NCBI GenBank assembly: GCA_903913865.1
Contig: CAIWMU010000097.1
Coordinates: forward strand, 26,487 to 90,486
Reading direction: 5' to 3'
DNA length: 64,000 bases
Source: an uncultured Verrucomicrobia subdivision 3 bacterium
Lineage (GTDB): Bacteria > Verrucomicrobiota > Verrucomicrobiia > Limisphaerales > UBA8199
The notes below the pieces were generated by a model. It was given only the letters and a program-made list of their open reading frames with translations. It did not search any database and was not told where the DNA came from. This document shows positions 11,001 to 21,398 of the stretch, in pieces; within the stretch, counting starts at the first letter, position 1; every line of letters begins with the position of its first letter. Made by a program: the position numbers and the translations under genes.

Positions 11001-11208
11001 CTCGGCTCCGGGTGGCGGTCCAGTCCGCGCCTATTGGAGTTCGGAACCGGGAAAAAACTACCGATTGCAATACCTCAACTCTGTGTCGGATTCAGACTGG
11101 AAGGATGTGCCTGGGGATATCGTCGCTACGGGCAGCACGTGCTTCAAGGACGACCCATCGAACGGAGCCACTCAACAGCGCTACTACCGCGTTCGGCTGA
11201 TTCCTTAA
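8071..11208 (+). CDS. Secreted TolB/WD40-like beta-propeller repeat protein with EF-hand-like C-terminal region
   Basis: Many degenerate SADGRFVVFxSxAxNLVxxDxNxxxDVFVRDL repeats; DTDSDGLPDDWE...DYDGDGQSDRAEW calcium-binding-like motif. Confidence 0.75.
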   Translation: MNFSRIMRTALAALATLPLIAMGMPLVQSPTIPQFASVGAGGDCHNPGISADGRFVVFVSSAENLVTNDNNGAFDVFVRDRLLAKTILVSTDAAGASSANGASIAASISANGRFVVFESTASNLVTNDNNQVADVFLRDLQAGTTTLLSVNTLGTLPGNLESTSPAITPDGRYVLFCSRASTLASGDANSAVDLFVRDIASGTTTLASRSYLKTTSHTGSQAVWSGPRQISDDGRRIAFDSTAVNVVASDTNAKMDVFVADLAGSNILVSVSSAGTGFGNGTSQSPSMEATGRYVAFQSASSNIATNDTGLNLNVFRRDLLDRTTTLVSVNTNGVASSSGISTSPVLSRQGNAILFLSTANDLVQNDTNTVGADLFLRDFTSKKTTLVDVRAGMATTPTPISSFTPGISADGRFVLYLDSSRNLVIFDATTGGRTTLATNATGSDAVMTDDASFIAFVGQSDQAGVRNIFLHDRLGRTTELVSRSVATLSAAAGAGISRVIPGGISSNGQFIVFESQGCNWAANDTNGTRDVFICDLNDRAAGPLRLGGIIPGLSAGPLRRPVISPDARWIVFEGIPDSTPVASLASRFSLYAFDRISRTNLPVGGVGSVLAASNPSLSQQGSTIAFQSSESGVGGYATTVGQIYYRDLTRSTNRLISLDPAKTTPGNARSSDPSISPDGRYVAYLSAAGNLLTTTISGINAYLWDSVGGSNILISTSAGGAALGQVTQVAFRSNGSLISFQQGSTNYIYSITNRAILSTLTDAANISMSADGRFVACERNASYAAIDTNSSTDIYVIDRTTGQSTLVSVNSRGTGSGKGRSTAPVLSSHGRYVIFRSRASDLVPGDTNNASDVFLRDLVLKRTILLSAARDGFGTGNKLSTNPMMSADGSTILFESDASDLVTDDANGSRDTWLLRLTHGDTDSDGLPDDWELAYFNTLGRDGTGDYDGDGQSDRAEWLSGTDPTNSSSVLHVLTLSAPGGGPVRAYWSSEPGKNYRLQYLNSVSDSDWKDVPGDIVATGSTCFKDDPSNGATQQRYYRVRLIP

Positions 11209-11321
11209 AGGAAAGGGCCGCACGCGCCCCCATTCAAACGGCACGCCCACCTAGCCACCCGGATTTTCCTGGGAGGCTGGGTCCGAAGGATGCTACTACC
11301 TTTGAGAGTCGCCGCGACTCC

Positions 11322-12365
11322 TCACAGGCCATTCGCCCATGCCAACCCATCAGCCCCCTGCCCTGCTTTGAGCAGGCGGACCACCGACCATCCCTTGAGG
11401 TCAATCTCCGCAACTTCTCCCGCTGCGTCACAGGATGCATAGGCCCGAAGGCCATCAGGCCGAACCACGATTTCCTGGGGCGCCCGGGGCACGTCCAGTT
11501 CCTTTATGACCGCCCGTGTCTCAAGATCCACAACTCCCACCTTGTTTTGACGAATCAAAGCGACAAGCAGGTGTTTTCCATCCGGCGTCGTGGCCGTGCC
11601 GTATCCGATCCCCGGCAACTCGATCCAGCCTTTGACCTCATTTGAGGCGGTCTCAAGCATTGCCAGTCGTGGCTTGTCCTGATCCGCCGTGAAAACCCAC
11701 TTATCATCCACAGATGAGGAGATGCGTTGAACCTTCCGTGCAACAGAAACCACCTTCAGTAGTTTGCGATTTTCAAAATCGAGCACTGAGACCGTTCCAG
11801 GACCGACATTCGCCGTGTAGCCACGCTTGCCATCCCGGCTGATCACAAGCATGTGCGATTCGACCGCCCCGGTTGGCACCCTTCCAACCACTTTCATCGC
11901 AACGGGATCGACCACCATGACGGCATTCTCCAGTTCTGCGGTGACATAACACAAGCGCCGGACAGGTTCAAAAACAACGCAATGGGGACGCACCCCCTTG
12001 CCAAACGCCACCGTTCCCACGGTTTCCCCCTTCTCCAAATGAACCACACGCATCACCTCCCCATCGGTCCCGGGCGATCCCACTCCTGCATTCCCGAAAA
12101 TCGGCACAAACGCCAGCTTCCCATCTGGCGAAGCAGCAAGCTCGTGCCCGGTAACCCCTTCAATGGGAATTGTTGCACGGGTTCGCCCCGCAGGAAATTC
12201 AATCACGCTGACCGTCCGGTCCCCCTTGTTCATCACGAGCAGCCTTCCCTCGGGGGAAACCTCGCCACCACTGGCCGCAAGCGCAACCGCAGCCAGACAA
12301 TGACATATGGCCAGGATGCCGCTAATTCCATGCACGCCACCGGAAGACGCTTTGTGATTTTTCAT
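11322..12365 (-). CDS. YncE/YVTN-family beta-propeller protein
   Basis: Repeats such as NKGDRTVSVIEFPAGRTRATIPIE, ELENAVMVVDPVAMKVVGRVPTG, GPGTVSVLDFENRKLLKVVSV. Confidence 0.75.
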   Translation of the reverse strand: MKNHKASSGGVHGISGILAICHCLAAVALAASGGEVSPEGRLLVMNKGDRTVSVIEFPAGRTRATIPIEGVTGHELAASPDGKLAFVPIFGNAGVGSPGTDGEVMRVVHLEKGETVGTVAFGKGVRPHCVVFEPVRRLCYVTAELENAVMVVDPVAMKVVGRVPTGAVESHMLVISRDGKRGYTANVGPGTVSVLDFENRKLLKVVSVARKVQRISSSVDDKWVFTADQDKPRLAMLETASNEVKGWIELPGIGYGTATTPDGKHLLVALIRQNKVGVVDLETRAVIKELDVPRAPQEIVVRPDGLRAYASCDAAGEVAEIDLKGWSVVRLLKAGQGADGLAWANGL

Positions 12366-12580
12366 GCGCCAAACCTCCTCGATGTCGCAACATTGTCAAC
12401 CCGGTCGCCGATGCACGTCGAGTTAGCCGGTATCAAAACTGGCATTTGACTACCCACCTTCATGTGGGAGTTCGACCGTTGAATCATCCACAAGATCCGT
12501 CAAGTCCCGGGGAAGTTAGTTCCACGGCCGTGCACCCAATTATTCATGGGAAAAAATATCTTTCTTTTTTCTTTCTTTTG

Positions 12581-12609
12581 TTGACACGTCATCGGTTCTG
12601 GTGAAAAAT
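12581..12609 (+). promoter_or_regulatory. Candidate sigma-70 promoter for the CHRD/PEP-CTERM gene
   Basis: TTGACA, 17-nt spacer, then weak AAAAAT -10, about 30 bp upstream of the ATG at 12640. Confidence 0.35.
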
Positions 12610-12639
12610 GTGAAAAAGGAAATTTAACAGAACAACAAC

Positions 12640-13197
12640 ATGAAACGCGAAATTTTTGGAATTATTCTTGGATTGGGCTTGGCAGCCTCGGCGTATGCTG
12701 ATGTTTACGAGATCGGTCTTAACACACTAACTCCCTCTGACTGGTTGCTCAAGGGCAGCTACGAGGTGCCTGCCAATGCAAGCACGGCCACCGGCGGCCC
12801 TGTTGGTGGGGGTCTAAGTTACGATAGCGCTACCGAATCCCTCTCTGTTAACATCATTTACGGAAAGTTCGGGTTTCAACCGCTTCAGGGTAGTTTCACG
12901 AGTGGTGGACTTTACTCGGGCAATTCCTCCTCCACAGGCCCGCTTCTGGCTGATCTGACCCCCCTTCACTTTGCTTTTTCATCCAAGGCCGGCTACTTCG
13001 AGGGCACAGTGCATGTGGACCGTGCCATGGAGAACCAACTTTGGACGAGCGATCTCTACATCAACATCAACTCGACTCTTTTCCCCGTAGGCGAGATAAG
13101 GGCCCAACTGGTTCCTGTAACGATTCCCGAGCCGACCTCATGGATGCTATTTGCCGGAGGTTTCGCAGCGTTGCTCATGTTCCGCAAGCGGCATTGA
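12640..13197 (+). CDS. CHRD-domain protein with PEP-CTERM sorting signal
   Basis: GSYEVPANAS...GEIRAQL CHRD-like sequence; C-terminal IPEPTSWMLFAGGFAALLMFRKRH. Confidence 0.75.
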   Translation: MKREIFGIILGLGLAASAYADVYEIGLNTLTPSDWLLKGSYEVPANASTATGGPVGGGLSYDSATESLSVNIIYGKFGFQPLQGSFTSGGLYSGNSSSTGPLLADLTPLHFAFSSKAGYFEGTVHVDRAMENQLWTSDLYININSTLFPVGEIRAQLVPVTIPEPTSWMLFAGGFAALLMFRKRH

Positions 13198-13221
13198 GCT
13201 AGGATTTCATGTTGGCTTTGC

Positions 13222-13248
13222 GCGTGGCAGGTGCCACGCCTTTTTTTT
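13222..13248 (+). terminator. Intrinsic terminator
   Basis: GCGTGGC-AGGT-GCCACGC stem-loop followed by C and eight T. Confidence 0.85.
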
Positions 13249-13645
13249 GTTCTTCGCACATCATCCCACCGACTCTATTCGGCCCCACAGTCTGTCCGCA
13301 TCCCTGAACGTCAAGGACGGGGCTGAATTGTTGATGAGATGTTCATGATGGGGAAACCGCCAGATTGGGGGCAGGAGGGACAACCTGTGAATCCTCGGAT
13401 TGAATGGTCTTCAAGGATCGTCATAAGCCATTACACATAAGTTTCTTGCGCCAGACTCAACACTCGGGGAGTCCACCGGATGCACCATCCGGACACCTGG
13501 AGATGACTACCCCATCCCGCGCTCCCCACGACGGATATAGACATCAAATTTGTAAAACGGCGTGATACACTTCTTGACGAAACTGGGTTAGTTTTTAAGT
13601 ATTTGGGCATTAGCAACGGTTCGGGACTCAACCAAGAGAAAAGCC

Positions 13646-15430
13646 ATGGTGGCAACTAAGGCAGGTAGTAAGAAAAGGCCTTCGTTCAAGAAGGATGTAT
13701 CGGCAGGTAGCACCCGCCAAAGGGAAGTGCATTCCCTTCCGCGCCAGCGGATTCCTCGCCCCAGAAAGCCACCGTCCGAAGCGGGCTCCGCTACCACAGG
13801 AGCTACCGCGCTTACCCCATTCATCAAGCCACTTGTTCGGCTGGCTCAGGAGCAGGGTTTTCTAACCCACGAAGACGTCCGTGAGGTCCTCCGCCACGGT
13901 TCAAATTCGGGGATCCATCACGATGCCGTTCTGCGGCAGCTCAGAAGCCTCGATATTGAAGTGCTTGAACCGGTCGAGGAGGATCAGGATCAGGACAAGG
14001 AACGGGAACCAGAGGAGTTGCCTGAGAGTCTGTCGGCCGACTATTTGGATGATCCCGTTCGCATGTACCTGAAGCAAATGGGCAACGGTCCATTGCTGAC
14101 ACGGGAGGATGAGGTTGCCATCTGCCAGCAAATCGAATCGGCTGAAAATGATGTTCGCCGGTTGCTCTACAGTTTCGGCTTCTCGGCCAAAGAACATATC
14201 GTTCTGGTCGAGAAGCTGACTTCGACACCCCCTCGGGAACGGTTCGACAGGGTCATTTCGGAGAGCAAGCTCGCCACCAAAAAGTCCCACATGGCAGCAC
14301 TTGTCCGACTGTCCAGAAAATGCCACGGGCTGGACGGAGAGATCGACAGGCTGTTCCTTCAGTGGCAGCGGGAAAAATGCCCGGAGAACAGATCCAGACT
14401 GGAGCAGCAAATTCATGCCTGCGAGACGAAACTGACGGCTTCCCTCCCCAAGTTTTGCTTCAAGCACAAGATGATTGAGGATCTGTCCTCCATGGCGGAA
14501 AGCATTTTCGATCGTTTTCAGATCAGCACACGACTGGTGAAGGCCCTCGAGGAGAGGGGACACCGGGATGACCGCCCCATCATTGATTCCGAAAAGGCGA
14601 AGTTAACAGCCCTAGAGGCTTTTGTCAGGATGCCATCCCAACGCTACATGGAGACATTCCATCAGCTGAAGGCAGCATCCGCCAACGCGGTAAGGGCAAA
14701 AGCCAGAATGGTCGAGTCAAACCTTCGTCTGGTGATCTCCATTGCGAAGAAGCACCTGAACCGGGGTCTATCGTTTTTGGACCTGATTCAGGAAGGGAAC
14801 GTGGGACTGATGAAGGCCGTTGAAAAATTTGAATATCGCCGTGGTTACAAGTTCTCAACCTATGCCACCTGGTGGATCCGCCAGGCCATCACCCGGTCCA
14901 TTGCCGACCACGGCCGCACGATCCGCATTCCGGTGCACATGATCGAGGTGATCAACAAACTCATGCGCACGCAGAAACGGCTGCTGCAGGATTTTGGCCG
15001 GGAGCCATCCCCTGAGGAAATTGCCGAGGAGATGGAACTGCGACCCGAACGGGTTCAGTCCTTGATCAGGATGGCCCAGCAACCGATCTCCCTGCAAACG
15101 ACGGTGGGGGATGGAGATGAGTCCATTCTTGAGGATTTTCTCGAGGATAAGGGAGCTGAGAGCCCCTCCGACATGACCAGCTTCAGCCTGCTCAAGGAGA
15201 AACTCACGGACATCCTCTCAAGCCTCAGCGAGAAGGAGCGCAAAGTGCTTGAGCTGAGATTCGGCCTTGCCGACGGCACCCCCAGAACTCTGGAGGAGGT
15301 GGGCTCCCAGTTCGCCGTCACCCGGGAACGTATACGCCAGATTGAGGCCAAGGCCCTGCGGAAGATGCGCCATCCCACCCGCATCAGACAACTCAACGAC
15401 TATATCGAGGCCAGAAAAGCCCCGGAGTAG
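13646..15430 (+). CDS. rpoD: RNA polymerase primary sigma factor RpoD/SigA
   Basis: Region 1.1, [12 protein letters not shown] (1.2), [32 protein letters not shown] (2), region 3, [20 protein letters not shown] (4.2). Confidence 0.95.
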   Translation: MVATKAGSKKRPSFKKDVSAGSTRQREVHSLPRQRIPRPRKPPSEAGSATTGATALTPFIKPLVRLAQEQGFLTHEDVREVLRHGSNSGIHHDAVLRQLRSLDIEVLEPVEEDQDQDKEREPEELPESLSADYLDDPVRMYLKQMGNGPLLTREDEVAICQQIESAENDVRRLLYSFGFSAKEHIVLVEKLTSTPPRERFDRVISESKLATKKSHMAALVRLSRKCHGLDGEIDRLFLQWQREKCPENRSRLEQQIHACETKLTASLPKFCFKHKMIEDLSSMAESIFDRFQISTRLVKALEERGHRDDRPIIDSEKAKLTALEAFVRMPSQRYMETFHQLKAASANAVRAKARMVESNLRLVISIAKKHLNRGLSFLDLIQEGNVGLMKAVEKFEYRRGYKFSTYATWWIRQAITRSIADHGRTIRIPVHMIEVINKLMRTQKRLLQDFGREPSPEEIAEEMELRPERVQSLIRMAQQPISLQTTVGDGDESILEDFLEDKGAESPSDMTSFSLLKEKLTDILSSLSEKERKVLELRFGLADGTPRTLEEVGSQFAVTRERIRQIEAKALRKMRHPTRIRQLNDYIEARKAPE

Positions 15431-15457
15431 CCGGACCCTCAAGCCATCCCGCCCTGC

Positions 15458-16363
15458 TCAACCTTTGCGCTTCGCCGCTCTGGAGCCTGGCGAGGTGGAT
15501 GCTTTAGGTCCAACGGGTGCGGCACACAGGCTGCGAAGCAGCATCAGGTTCCGTGCATCATCCACAAGATCCTCGGACTTTGGAGTTTCCAGACATGCGG
15601 GATGATCTTTGAACCTCGTGTCGCCGACCACATGCCGGAACGCATCGGCTCCAATCTTCCCTTCCCCAATGTGGGAATGGCGGTCCACCCGGGATCCGAG
15701 ATCCGTCTTGGAGTCGTTGATGTGAAACGCCAGCAGATTGCCAGGACCAACCAGATCCGATATGGCACCTATCGCATCATCCCACCCGGCCCGTGTTCGG
15801 ATATCATAGCCTGCGGCAAAAAAGTGCGCCGTATCCAGGCATACGCCCAGGCGATCCTGATGCTTCGATCTGGAAAAGATCTCCCCCAAATGCTCCAGCT
15901 TGTGGCCAAGGCAACTCCCCTGCCCGGCCGTGTTCTCGAGCGCAATGCGGACTTTGCAGCCGGTGGTCGCGGTGAACACTTCGTCCAATCCCCTGACCGC
16001 CTGCTCAATGCCGGCGGATTCGCCCGAGCCGAGGTGAGCCCCTGGATGCAACACAAGAAAGGGAAGCCCGTAAGCTGCAGCAATCTCAATCTCCTGAATC
16101 AGCGACTTCAGGGAAGTCGCGCGCTTCTCCGAGTCGGGTGCCGCAACATTGATGAGATAGCCCGTATGCCCAAAAACATGGGGGATGCCGCTCTGTTTCC
16201 ATTCCTCTGAAAATCGCAGCACATCTTCCTCAGTTGGCATTTTTCCGAACCACTGCATGTTGCTCTTCACGAAGACCTGCACGGCTTCGCAATCGACCCG
16301 CTTTCCGCGCTGGATGGCCATGAAGAGCCCCCCGCTGGTTGACATGTGGGATCCGAGTTTCAT
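15458..16363 (-). CDS. nfo: Deoxyribonuclease IV (AP endonuclease IV family)
   Basis: MKLGSHMSTSGGL, ALENTAGQGSCLG, CLDTAHFFAAGYD, HINDSK, DRHSHIGEGKIG. Confidence 0.92.
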   Translation of the reverse strand: MKLGSHMSTSGGLFMAIQRGKRVDCEAVQVFVKSNMQWFGKMPTEEDVLRFSEEWKQSGIPHVFGHTGYLINVAAPDSEKRATSLKSLIQEIEIAAAYGLPFLVLHPGAHLGSGESAGIEQAVRGLDEVFTATTGCKVRIALENTAGQGSCLGHKLEHLGEIFSRSKHQDRLGVCLDTAHFFAAGYDIRTRAGWDDAIGAISDLVGPGNLLAFHINDSKTDLGSRVDRHSHIGEGKIGADAFRHVVGDTRFKDHPACLETPKSEDLVDDARNLMLLRSLCAAPVGPKASTSPGSRAAKRKG

Positions 16364-16381
16364 CTCTTTCGGTCCCTCAGC

Positions 16382-17590
16382 TCACAGTTGTTCAGGAGAT
16401 GTCAGAAGCTGGGCCACACGGGCCAGCAACCGCCCCGCCGCCCCGCCATCCAGAACGCGGTGATCAAAGCTGAGGGTGATGTTGGCCTCCATGACAGGAA
16501 CAAACCGCCCGCTGGCTTCATCCCAACCCGGCACCCGTCTTGCAGCTCCCATGCCCAGAACAATTGTCTGCTCCGGCAAAGGAATGGGCGTGGCCCAGGT
16601 AAGACCGAAAGTTCCAAAATTTGTGACCGTGGCGATGCCCCCCCCCGTGGCATCCGCCGGAAGACGCAGTTGATGGGCCAGCCGGATCAGTTCATCATAC
16701 CGGCCCACAAGCCCCGAAATCGGCGTCTCGTTCGCCTTCCGGATGACGGGAACCAGCACCCCTTCCCTCACTTCCACGGCAAACCCAACGTCAATCGAAG
16801 CCGGATGAATGATCCGGTTTCCAATCAGACGCCCCGCCGGGGCGGTGTCTTCCGTCAGGGCAATCGCCAGCGCCCGAAGCGCGTAGAGGGCCGGGCCGGG
16901 CTTCACTGCACATTGCTTCCTGTGGGCCAGCAATGGATCGAAACAAACCGGCATCGCCACAGTGGCTATGGGGCGGGTCCAACTCCGGCGCATGGCATCG
17001 GCCACCGCAACCCGCATTGTGGAGGCAGGGATGGTCTGCTGCTGCTCGACCCTTGCCATGAACTGCTCAAAATCCCTGATTGTGACACGCCCTGCCGCCC
17101 CACTGCCGGGAAGGCCCGCCAGATCCGAAGCACTCAGCCCATACTTCAGCATTCGTGCCTTCATCGCCGGAGACATGTAACCAGCCCCGCCCGCACCGGC
17201 AGGGACAGGCAGGCTCGGCACGGTGGGCTCCACCCGACTGGATCCATCCTTTGCCACATCCACCGCTGTCTCTGAGGCGGCACCCGGTTCAAAAACTGGC
17301 ACTTGTGAAACAGTCTCGCCCTTCAATCCAAGCCGGTTGGCATCATCGGCACTGGATTCCAGATGCCCCAGAATTGAGCCGACCGGATAGCTCTCATTGA
17401 GTTTGACCAATAACTCCCTGACGAGCCCGGGACAGGGTGAAGCCACGTTCATTGTCGCCTTGTTCGTCTCTACTTCCATCAAATCCTGCCCCGTCAACAC
17501 GGTATCCCCCTCACTGACGAGCAGATTGATGACAGTCGCCTCGGCGATCGATTCGCCCAGTTGAGGCATGATGATTGGTATCGATGGCAT
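16382..17590 (-). CDS. pdhC: Dihydrolipoamide acyltransferase E2 of a 2-oxoacid (pyruvate) dehydrogenase complex
   Basis: Lipoyl domain (LMEVETNKATM), peripheral subunit-binding domain, SFDHRVLDGG catalytic motif. Confidence 0.88.
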   Translation of the reverse strand: MPSIPIIMPQLGESIAEATVINLLVSEGDTVLTGQDLMEVETNKATMNVASPCPGLVRELLVKLNESYPVGSILGHLESSADDANRLGLKGETVSQVPVFEPGAASETAVDVAKDGSSRVEPTVPSLPVPAGAGGAGYMSPAMKARMLKYGLSASDLAGLPGSGAAGRVTIRDFEQFMARVEQQQTIPASTMRVAVADAMRRSWTRPIATVAMPVCFDPLLAHRKQCAVKPGPALYALRALAIALTEDTAPAGRLIGNRIIHPASIDVGFAVEVREGVLVPVIRKANETPISGLVGRYDELIRLAHQLRLPADATGGGIATVTNFGTFGLTWATPIPLPEQTIVLGMGAARRVPGWDEASGRFVPVMEANITLSFDHRVLDGGAAGRLLARVAQLLTSPEQL

Positions 17591-17639
17591 GATCGAAAAC
17601 AGGTTAGAAAATAAGTTGGTTCATGATACCCACACCAGT

Positions 17640-18605
17640 TCACATCTGGACCAGACGACGGGCTGAGTCGGCAATGCTTCGCGCCGATGGCCGATGAACG
17701 GCCCACAAATCCGGGTGGTATGGCACCGGTGTATCCTTGGCGTTCAGGCGCATGGGCGGGGCATCCAGAAAATTGAATCCCTCACCGGCTACCCGGGCAA
17801 CGACTTCAGCGGTAACCCCGCCCCACGGATAGGCTTCTCCGACACAGAGCAACCGTCCAGTGCGCGCAACGGAGGCTATGATGCAGTCGGTGTCCAAAGG
17901 CTTCACAGTCCGTAGATCCACCACCTCTGCCTCAATACCCTCACCTGCCAGTTCCTCTGCAGCCTTGGTGGCTTCATGCACCATGGCACCGTAGGTGACG
18001 ATGGAAAGGTCCCGACCAACCCTCGCGATTCGCGCCTTGCCAACCGCAAGACGATCGCCCGATCCCAGATCCCCCTTCAGATGGTAGTAAAGGAGCTTGT
18101 GCTCACAAAACACGACGGGGTCATCAATCTTCACGGCATCGAGCAGCATGTGGTAGGCGTCAGCCACCGTCGCGGGAGTCATCACCACCAACCCCGGGTA
18201 ATGGGCATAGATCGCCTCCATGCTCTGGCTGTGGAACGGCCCGCTCCCCGAAGTGCCACCGCATGGCAGACGCAGCGTGATGGGACATGGCATCCCTGTG
18301 CGCCAGTAGTGTGTGCCCGCCTGGTTCACCATCTGGTTGAATCCAACGGTGGAAAAATCCGCGAATTGCACCTCAATGATGGGGCGCATCCCGCCAATCG
18401 CCGCACCCACGGCCAGCCCCAGCATCGCGTCTTCGCTGATCGGGCTGTCAATCACACGACCCGGAAATTCCCTCGCAAGATTCTTGGTCGCCTTGAATGC
18501 ACCCCCAAAAGCGCCAACATCCTGACCATATATGAAGACACGGTCATCCTCTGCAAGAGCCCGGGCCTGCGCTTCGCGAATCGCTTCCAGATAGGTGATG
18601 CTCAT
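17640..18605 (-). CDS. pdhB: Pyruvate dehydrogenase E1 component beta subunit
   Basis: TPP-dependent E1-beta features (GQDVGAFGGAFKATKNL, VIDSPISEDAMLGLAVGAA); next to E1 alpha and E2. Confidence 0.88.
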   Translation of the reverse strand: MSITYLEAIREAQARALAEDDRVFIYGQDVGAFGGAFKATKNLAREFPGRVIDSPISEDAMLGLAVGAAIGGMRPIIEVQFADFSTVGFNQMVNQAGTHYWRTGMPCPITLRLPCGGTSGSGPFHSQSMEAIYAHYPGLVVMTPATVADAYHMLLDAVKIDDPVVFCEHKLLYYHLKGDLGSGDRLAVGKARIARVGRDLSIVTYGAMVHEATKAAEELAGEGIEAEVVDLRTVKPLDTDCIIASVARTGRLLCVGEAYPWGGVTAEVVARVAGEGFNFLDAPPMRLNAKDTPVPYHPDLWAVHRPSARSIADSARRLVQM

Positions 18606-18611
18606 GCGAAG

Positions 18612-19625
18612 TTATTGGGGCCAATTCCGCTCCACCAAAGCCTCTGTTGACAGTGCTGACCAATCCTCGCGATACGGATCGGGACCCGGCTCCCGCTGCC
18701 CCTGTGCCACGGCCCGCTCGACATCATCAATCGCCCTGGATTTCCAGAGTGCCACATCCTCCGCTGTGACAGTCTTGGAATCAACAAGCTTCCGGATGGC
18801 AACCTCGAGACAATCCCGCCCCACCTGGGAAGTCTTCAGATTGGGATCCACATAGCTGGCATCGTCGTGCTCCCCATGTCCGCAAAGTCTAAGCAGGTTG
18901 GCAATCATCAACTGGGGTCCCTGCCCTGAGCGGGCACGAGCCGCAGCCGAGCCCAATTCACGAAGGCAGGTCTCGAGATCGGTTCCGTCAAACTCCACCC
19001 CCTTCACACCATATCCAACCGCCCGGTCCACCAGAGATTTGCAGGCGAACTGCCTGTTGTTTGGCGTGGAATAGGCGTAGCAATTGTTGGCCACCACAAG
19101 GACGAGCGGCAGCTGCTCCACAGCCGCCTGATTCAACGCCTCGTGAAATGCACCGGTAGATGTGGCCCCATCTCCCACGGAGGAGAGTCCAACGGTGGAG
19201 CGCCGCCCCTGAAGTCGATGGGCCAGCAGTCCACCGCTGACGACGGAAATCATCGCCCCAAGATGGCTGATCATCGCATACATGCCCAGCCTCGGATGCC
19301 CCCAATGCACATTCCCATCCCTGCCCCGCATGGGCCCCAACGCGGAGCCCAGGTAGGTGCGGATCGGGTCCAGGAGCGATTCCCCAAACGCCAACCTCCC
19401 GGCTGTGTCACGAATGAGCGGCGCATACAAGTCGCCGGGCTGGAGGCTCAGGGCGGATGCAACACTCAGAGCCTCCTGACCCCGGCTCAGAAAAACCCCC
19501 CCATGAATCTTCCCCATCCGATAGAGGCTGGCAAATTTGTCATCGAGAACACGGGAAACGAGCATGAAGCGCAAGGCCTTCACGCTCAACAGCTCAATTG
19601 TAGGTTCGGCTTCGACAAACGCCAT
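18612..19625 (-). CDS. pdhA: Pyruvate dehydrogenase E1 component alpha subunit
   Basis: YRMGKIHGGVFLSRGQEA, GDGATSTGAFHEALNQAA TPP-binding motif. Confidence 0.88.
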   Translation of the reverse strand: MAFVEAEPTIELLSVKALRFMLVSRVLDDKFASLYRMGKIHGGVFLSRGQEALSVASALSLQPGDLYAPLIRDTAGRLAFGESLLDPIRTYLGSALGPMRGRDGNVHWGHPRLGMYAMISHLGAMISVVSGGLLAHRLQGRRSTVGLSSVGDGATSTGAFHEALNQAAVEQLPLVLVVANNCYAYSTPNNRQFACKSLVDRAVGYGVKGVEFDGTDLETCLRELGSAAARARSGQGPQLMIANLLRLCGHGEHDDASYVDPNLKTSQVGRDCLEVAIRKLVDSKTVTAEDVALWKSRAIDDVERAVAQGQREPGPDPYREDWSALSTEALVERNWPQ

Positions 19626-19808
19626 GATCTGACACGTTAAATGACGATGATATTTAGCCTCCTTCCACCCCTGTTCGCAATGTTTCTTTCTCCACAGGCT
19701 CGGGAGAAAGAAAAGCCATCAAACGAATAGGGATGACGGATCCAGCGTGATTCCAGCTGGCCATCCTTTGAAGTCGGCAATATGACAAGGCTGGCGGGGC
19801 AGCACCCC

Positions 19809-20246
19809 TCAACGTGATCCGGCACGACGCAGCACCTCAGCCGCCGCCCTGGCACTGGGATCACCGCTTGCCTGTGCTGCGGCAAGTGCCGCCTGCAGGC
19901 GGATCATATGTTCACGCGCATCCGAAGATTGTTGGGGAGTAAGTGACTTCTGACGCTGAACAACCAGAAGTGACTGGGCTGCCTTCTCATACTCTTTTGA
20001 CCTGATCGCTGCCTGCGCAGCATCCAGTGTCGCCTTTGCATCCACCTGGACATTGTAATCAGTAGGAGGCGGCGGAGCCATAGGAGCAGGACTTGGAGCC
20101 GCAGCAGCCTCAGCCACCGCCGGGGCAGCAGTCGGGACGGCGGAAACCGGTGCGGTTGCCTCCTTCTTCTTGCACGAACTGCCGAACGGTATCATCACTG
20201 CGAGAAGCAGGGCCAGGGAGATGCGGGGTATCAAGGTTGCGTTCAT
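19809..20246 (-). CDS. Small putative lipoprotein of unknown function
   Basis: Signal with lipobox-like FGSSC followed by KKKE; Ala/Pro-rich region. Confidence 0.5.
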   Translation of the reverse strand: MNATLIPRISLALLLAVMIPFGSSCKKKEATAPVSAVPTAAPAVAEAAAAPSPAPMAPPPPTDYNVQVDAKATLDAAQAAIRSKEYEKAAQSLLVVQRQKSLTPQQSSDAREHMIRLQAALAAAQASGDPSARAAAEVLRRAGSR

Positions 20247-20274
20247 AGGTAAGAAACTGGGGCGGGTCTAGAAC

Positions 20275-21054
20275 TCACAGCCCGTTGGCTGTGCGGGGAC
20301 TACACCACATTTGGTTGGGGAGCAGCGCTGCCGGAATCGATCCACCACGGGCGCCAGAAGTTCCGGCATACTTGGATGTGTAATAGGCCTTGAGCTGAAT
20401 CCTCTCCGTGCTGCCGGAAATCAAACCCACAGTGGCCCCACTCCCATGGCGACCGGAAATCCCTTCGTCCGGGAAGCTGGAGCAGTCATTGAAATAGAAC
20501 GGTGTCTTCTCATCGGTTTCCCATTGCACAATCGACATGGGTTTAAAAGCAGTGATCTTGTAGCTCTTCAAAGGATTCGGAGGGTTGCCGTATCCCCCGA
20601 TGGCCCCATTCCAAACGTAGCTGGAGAAATAAACGTTCCGGGCGTAGAAGAGCGTGTTGACCTTGTCCGCAGGACACATGAACACCTTCTCGGTCTTGAG
20701 AAACGGGAACAGCTGGCCCTGCCGACAGTAGTTGATCTGGTTGGAGAGAACCGTGTAAAAGCCGTTTCCATAGGCCGGACCTACGGGAAGGTTCGCCCCA
20801 TGGGCCCAGCATGGATCTGTGGTTCCCCACCCGTTTCCAGGCAGAACCTCGTTGGCGTCGCCTGAATACATGTTGGCCGCCAGCAGGATCTGCTTTTGAT
20901 TGTTCAGATCCGTTGCCTGCTGTGCCCGGTTCTTGGCGTTGTTCAACGCCGGAAGCAGCATGGCGGCAAGAATCGCGATGATCGCGATCACAACCAGCAG
21001 TTCTATGAGGGTGAATGCTCGGTGTTGAGCAGGGGATTGCGAAACGCGGCTCAT
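20275..21054 (-). CDS. Type II secretion-like pseudopilin
   Basis: [29 protein letters not shown]; start placed at [14 protein letters not shown]. Confidence 0.8.
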   Translation of the reverse strand: MSRVSQSPAQHRAFTLIELLVVIAIIAILAAMLLPALNNAKNRAQQATDLNNQKQILLAANMYSGDANEVLPGNGWGTTDPCWAHGANLPVGPAYGNGFYTVLSNQINYCRQGQLFPFLKTEKVFMCPADKVNTLFYARNVYFSSYVWNGAIGGYGNPPNPLKSYKITAFKPMSIVQWETDEKTPFYFNDCSSFPDEGISGRHGSGATVGLISGSTERIQLKAYYTSKYAGTSGARGGSIPAALLPNQMWCSPRTANGL

Positions 21055-21398
21055 ATGGGGGTAATGGTCGGGGGTTGTATCGTCCTCCAATGCGGAGAAC
21101 GAAAGGACTAGGGCGTTGCCACGCCAATGCTCATGTGTTGTTTTACAATCGCACATATCCAGCAGGACAGTCACCTAACCGCCCCACCCCAACATCACCA
21201 ATCTTTGGGCTTCCGTCAATCAGCTAATCACGCGCATGAGGCGGTTGGCGCAGTCCGGATCTCACCCGGAACCGGCACAGGAACCAGCCTTTCACCAGTC
21301 GAACGCGCAGGCCGCCGGCCGGGACCAGTTGCTGAAAAATTTCACCTCCGGATTGCGAAAAGTTTGCGACCCGTTAAAATGTTCCCATCATTCAAAAA

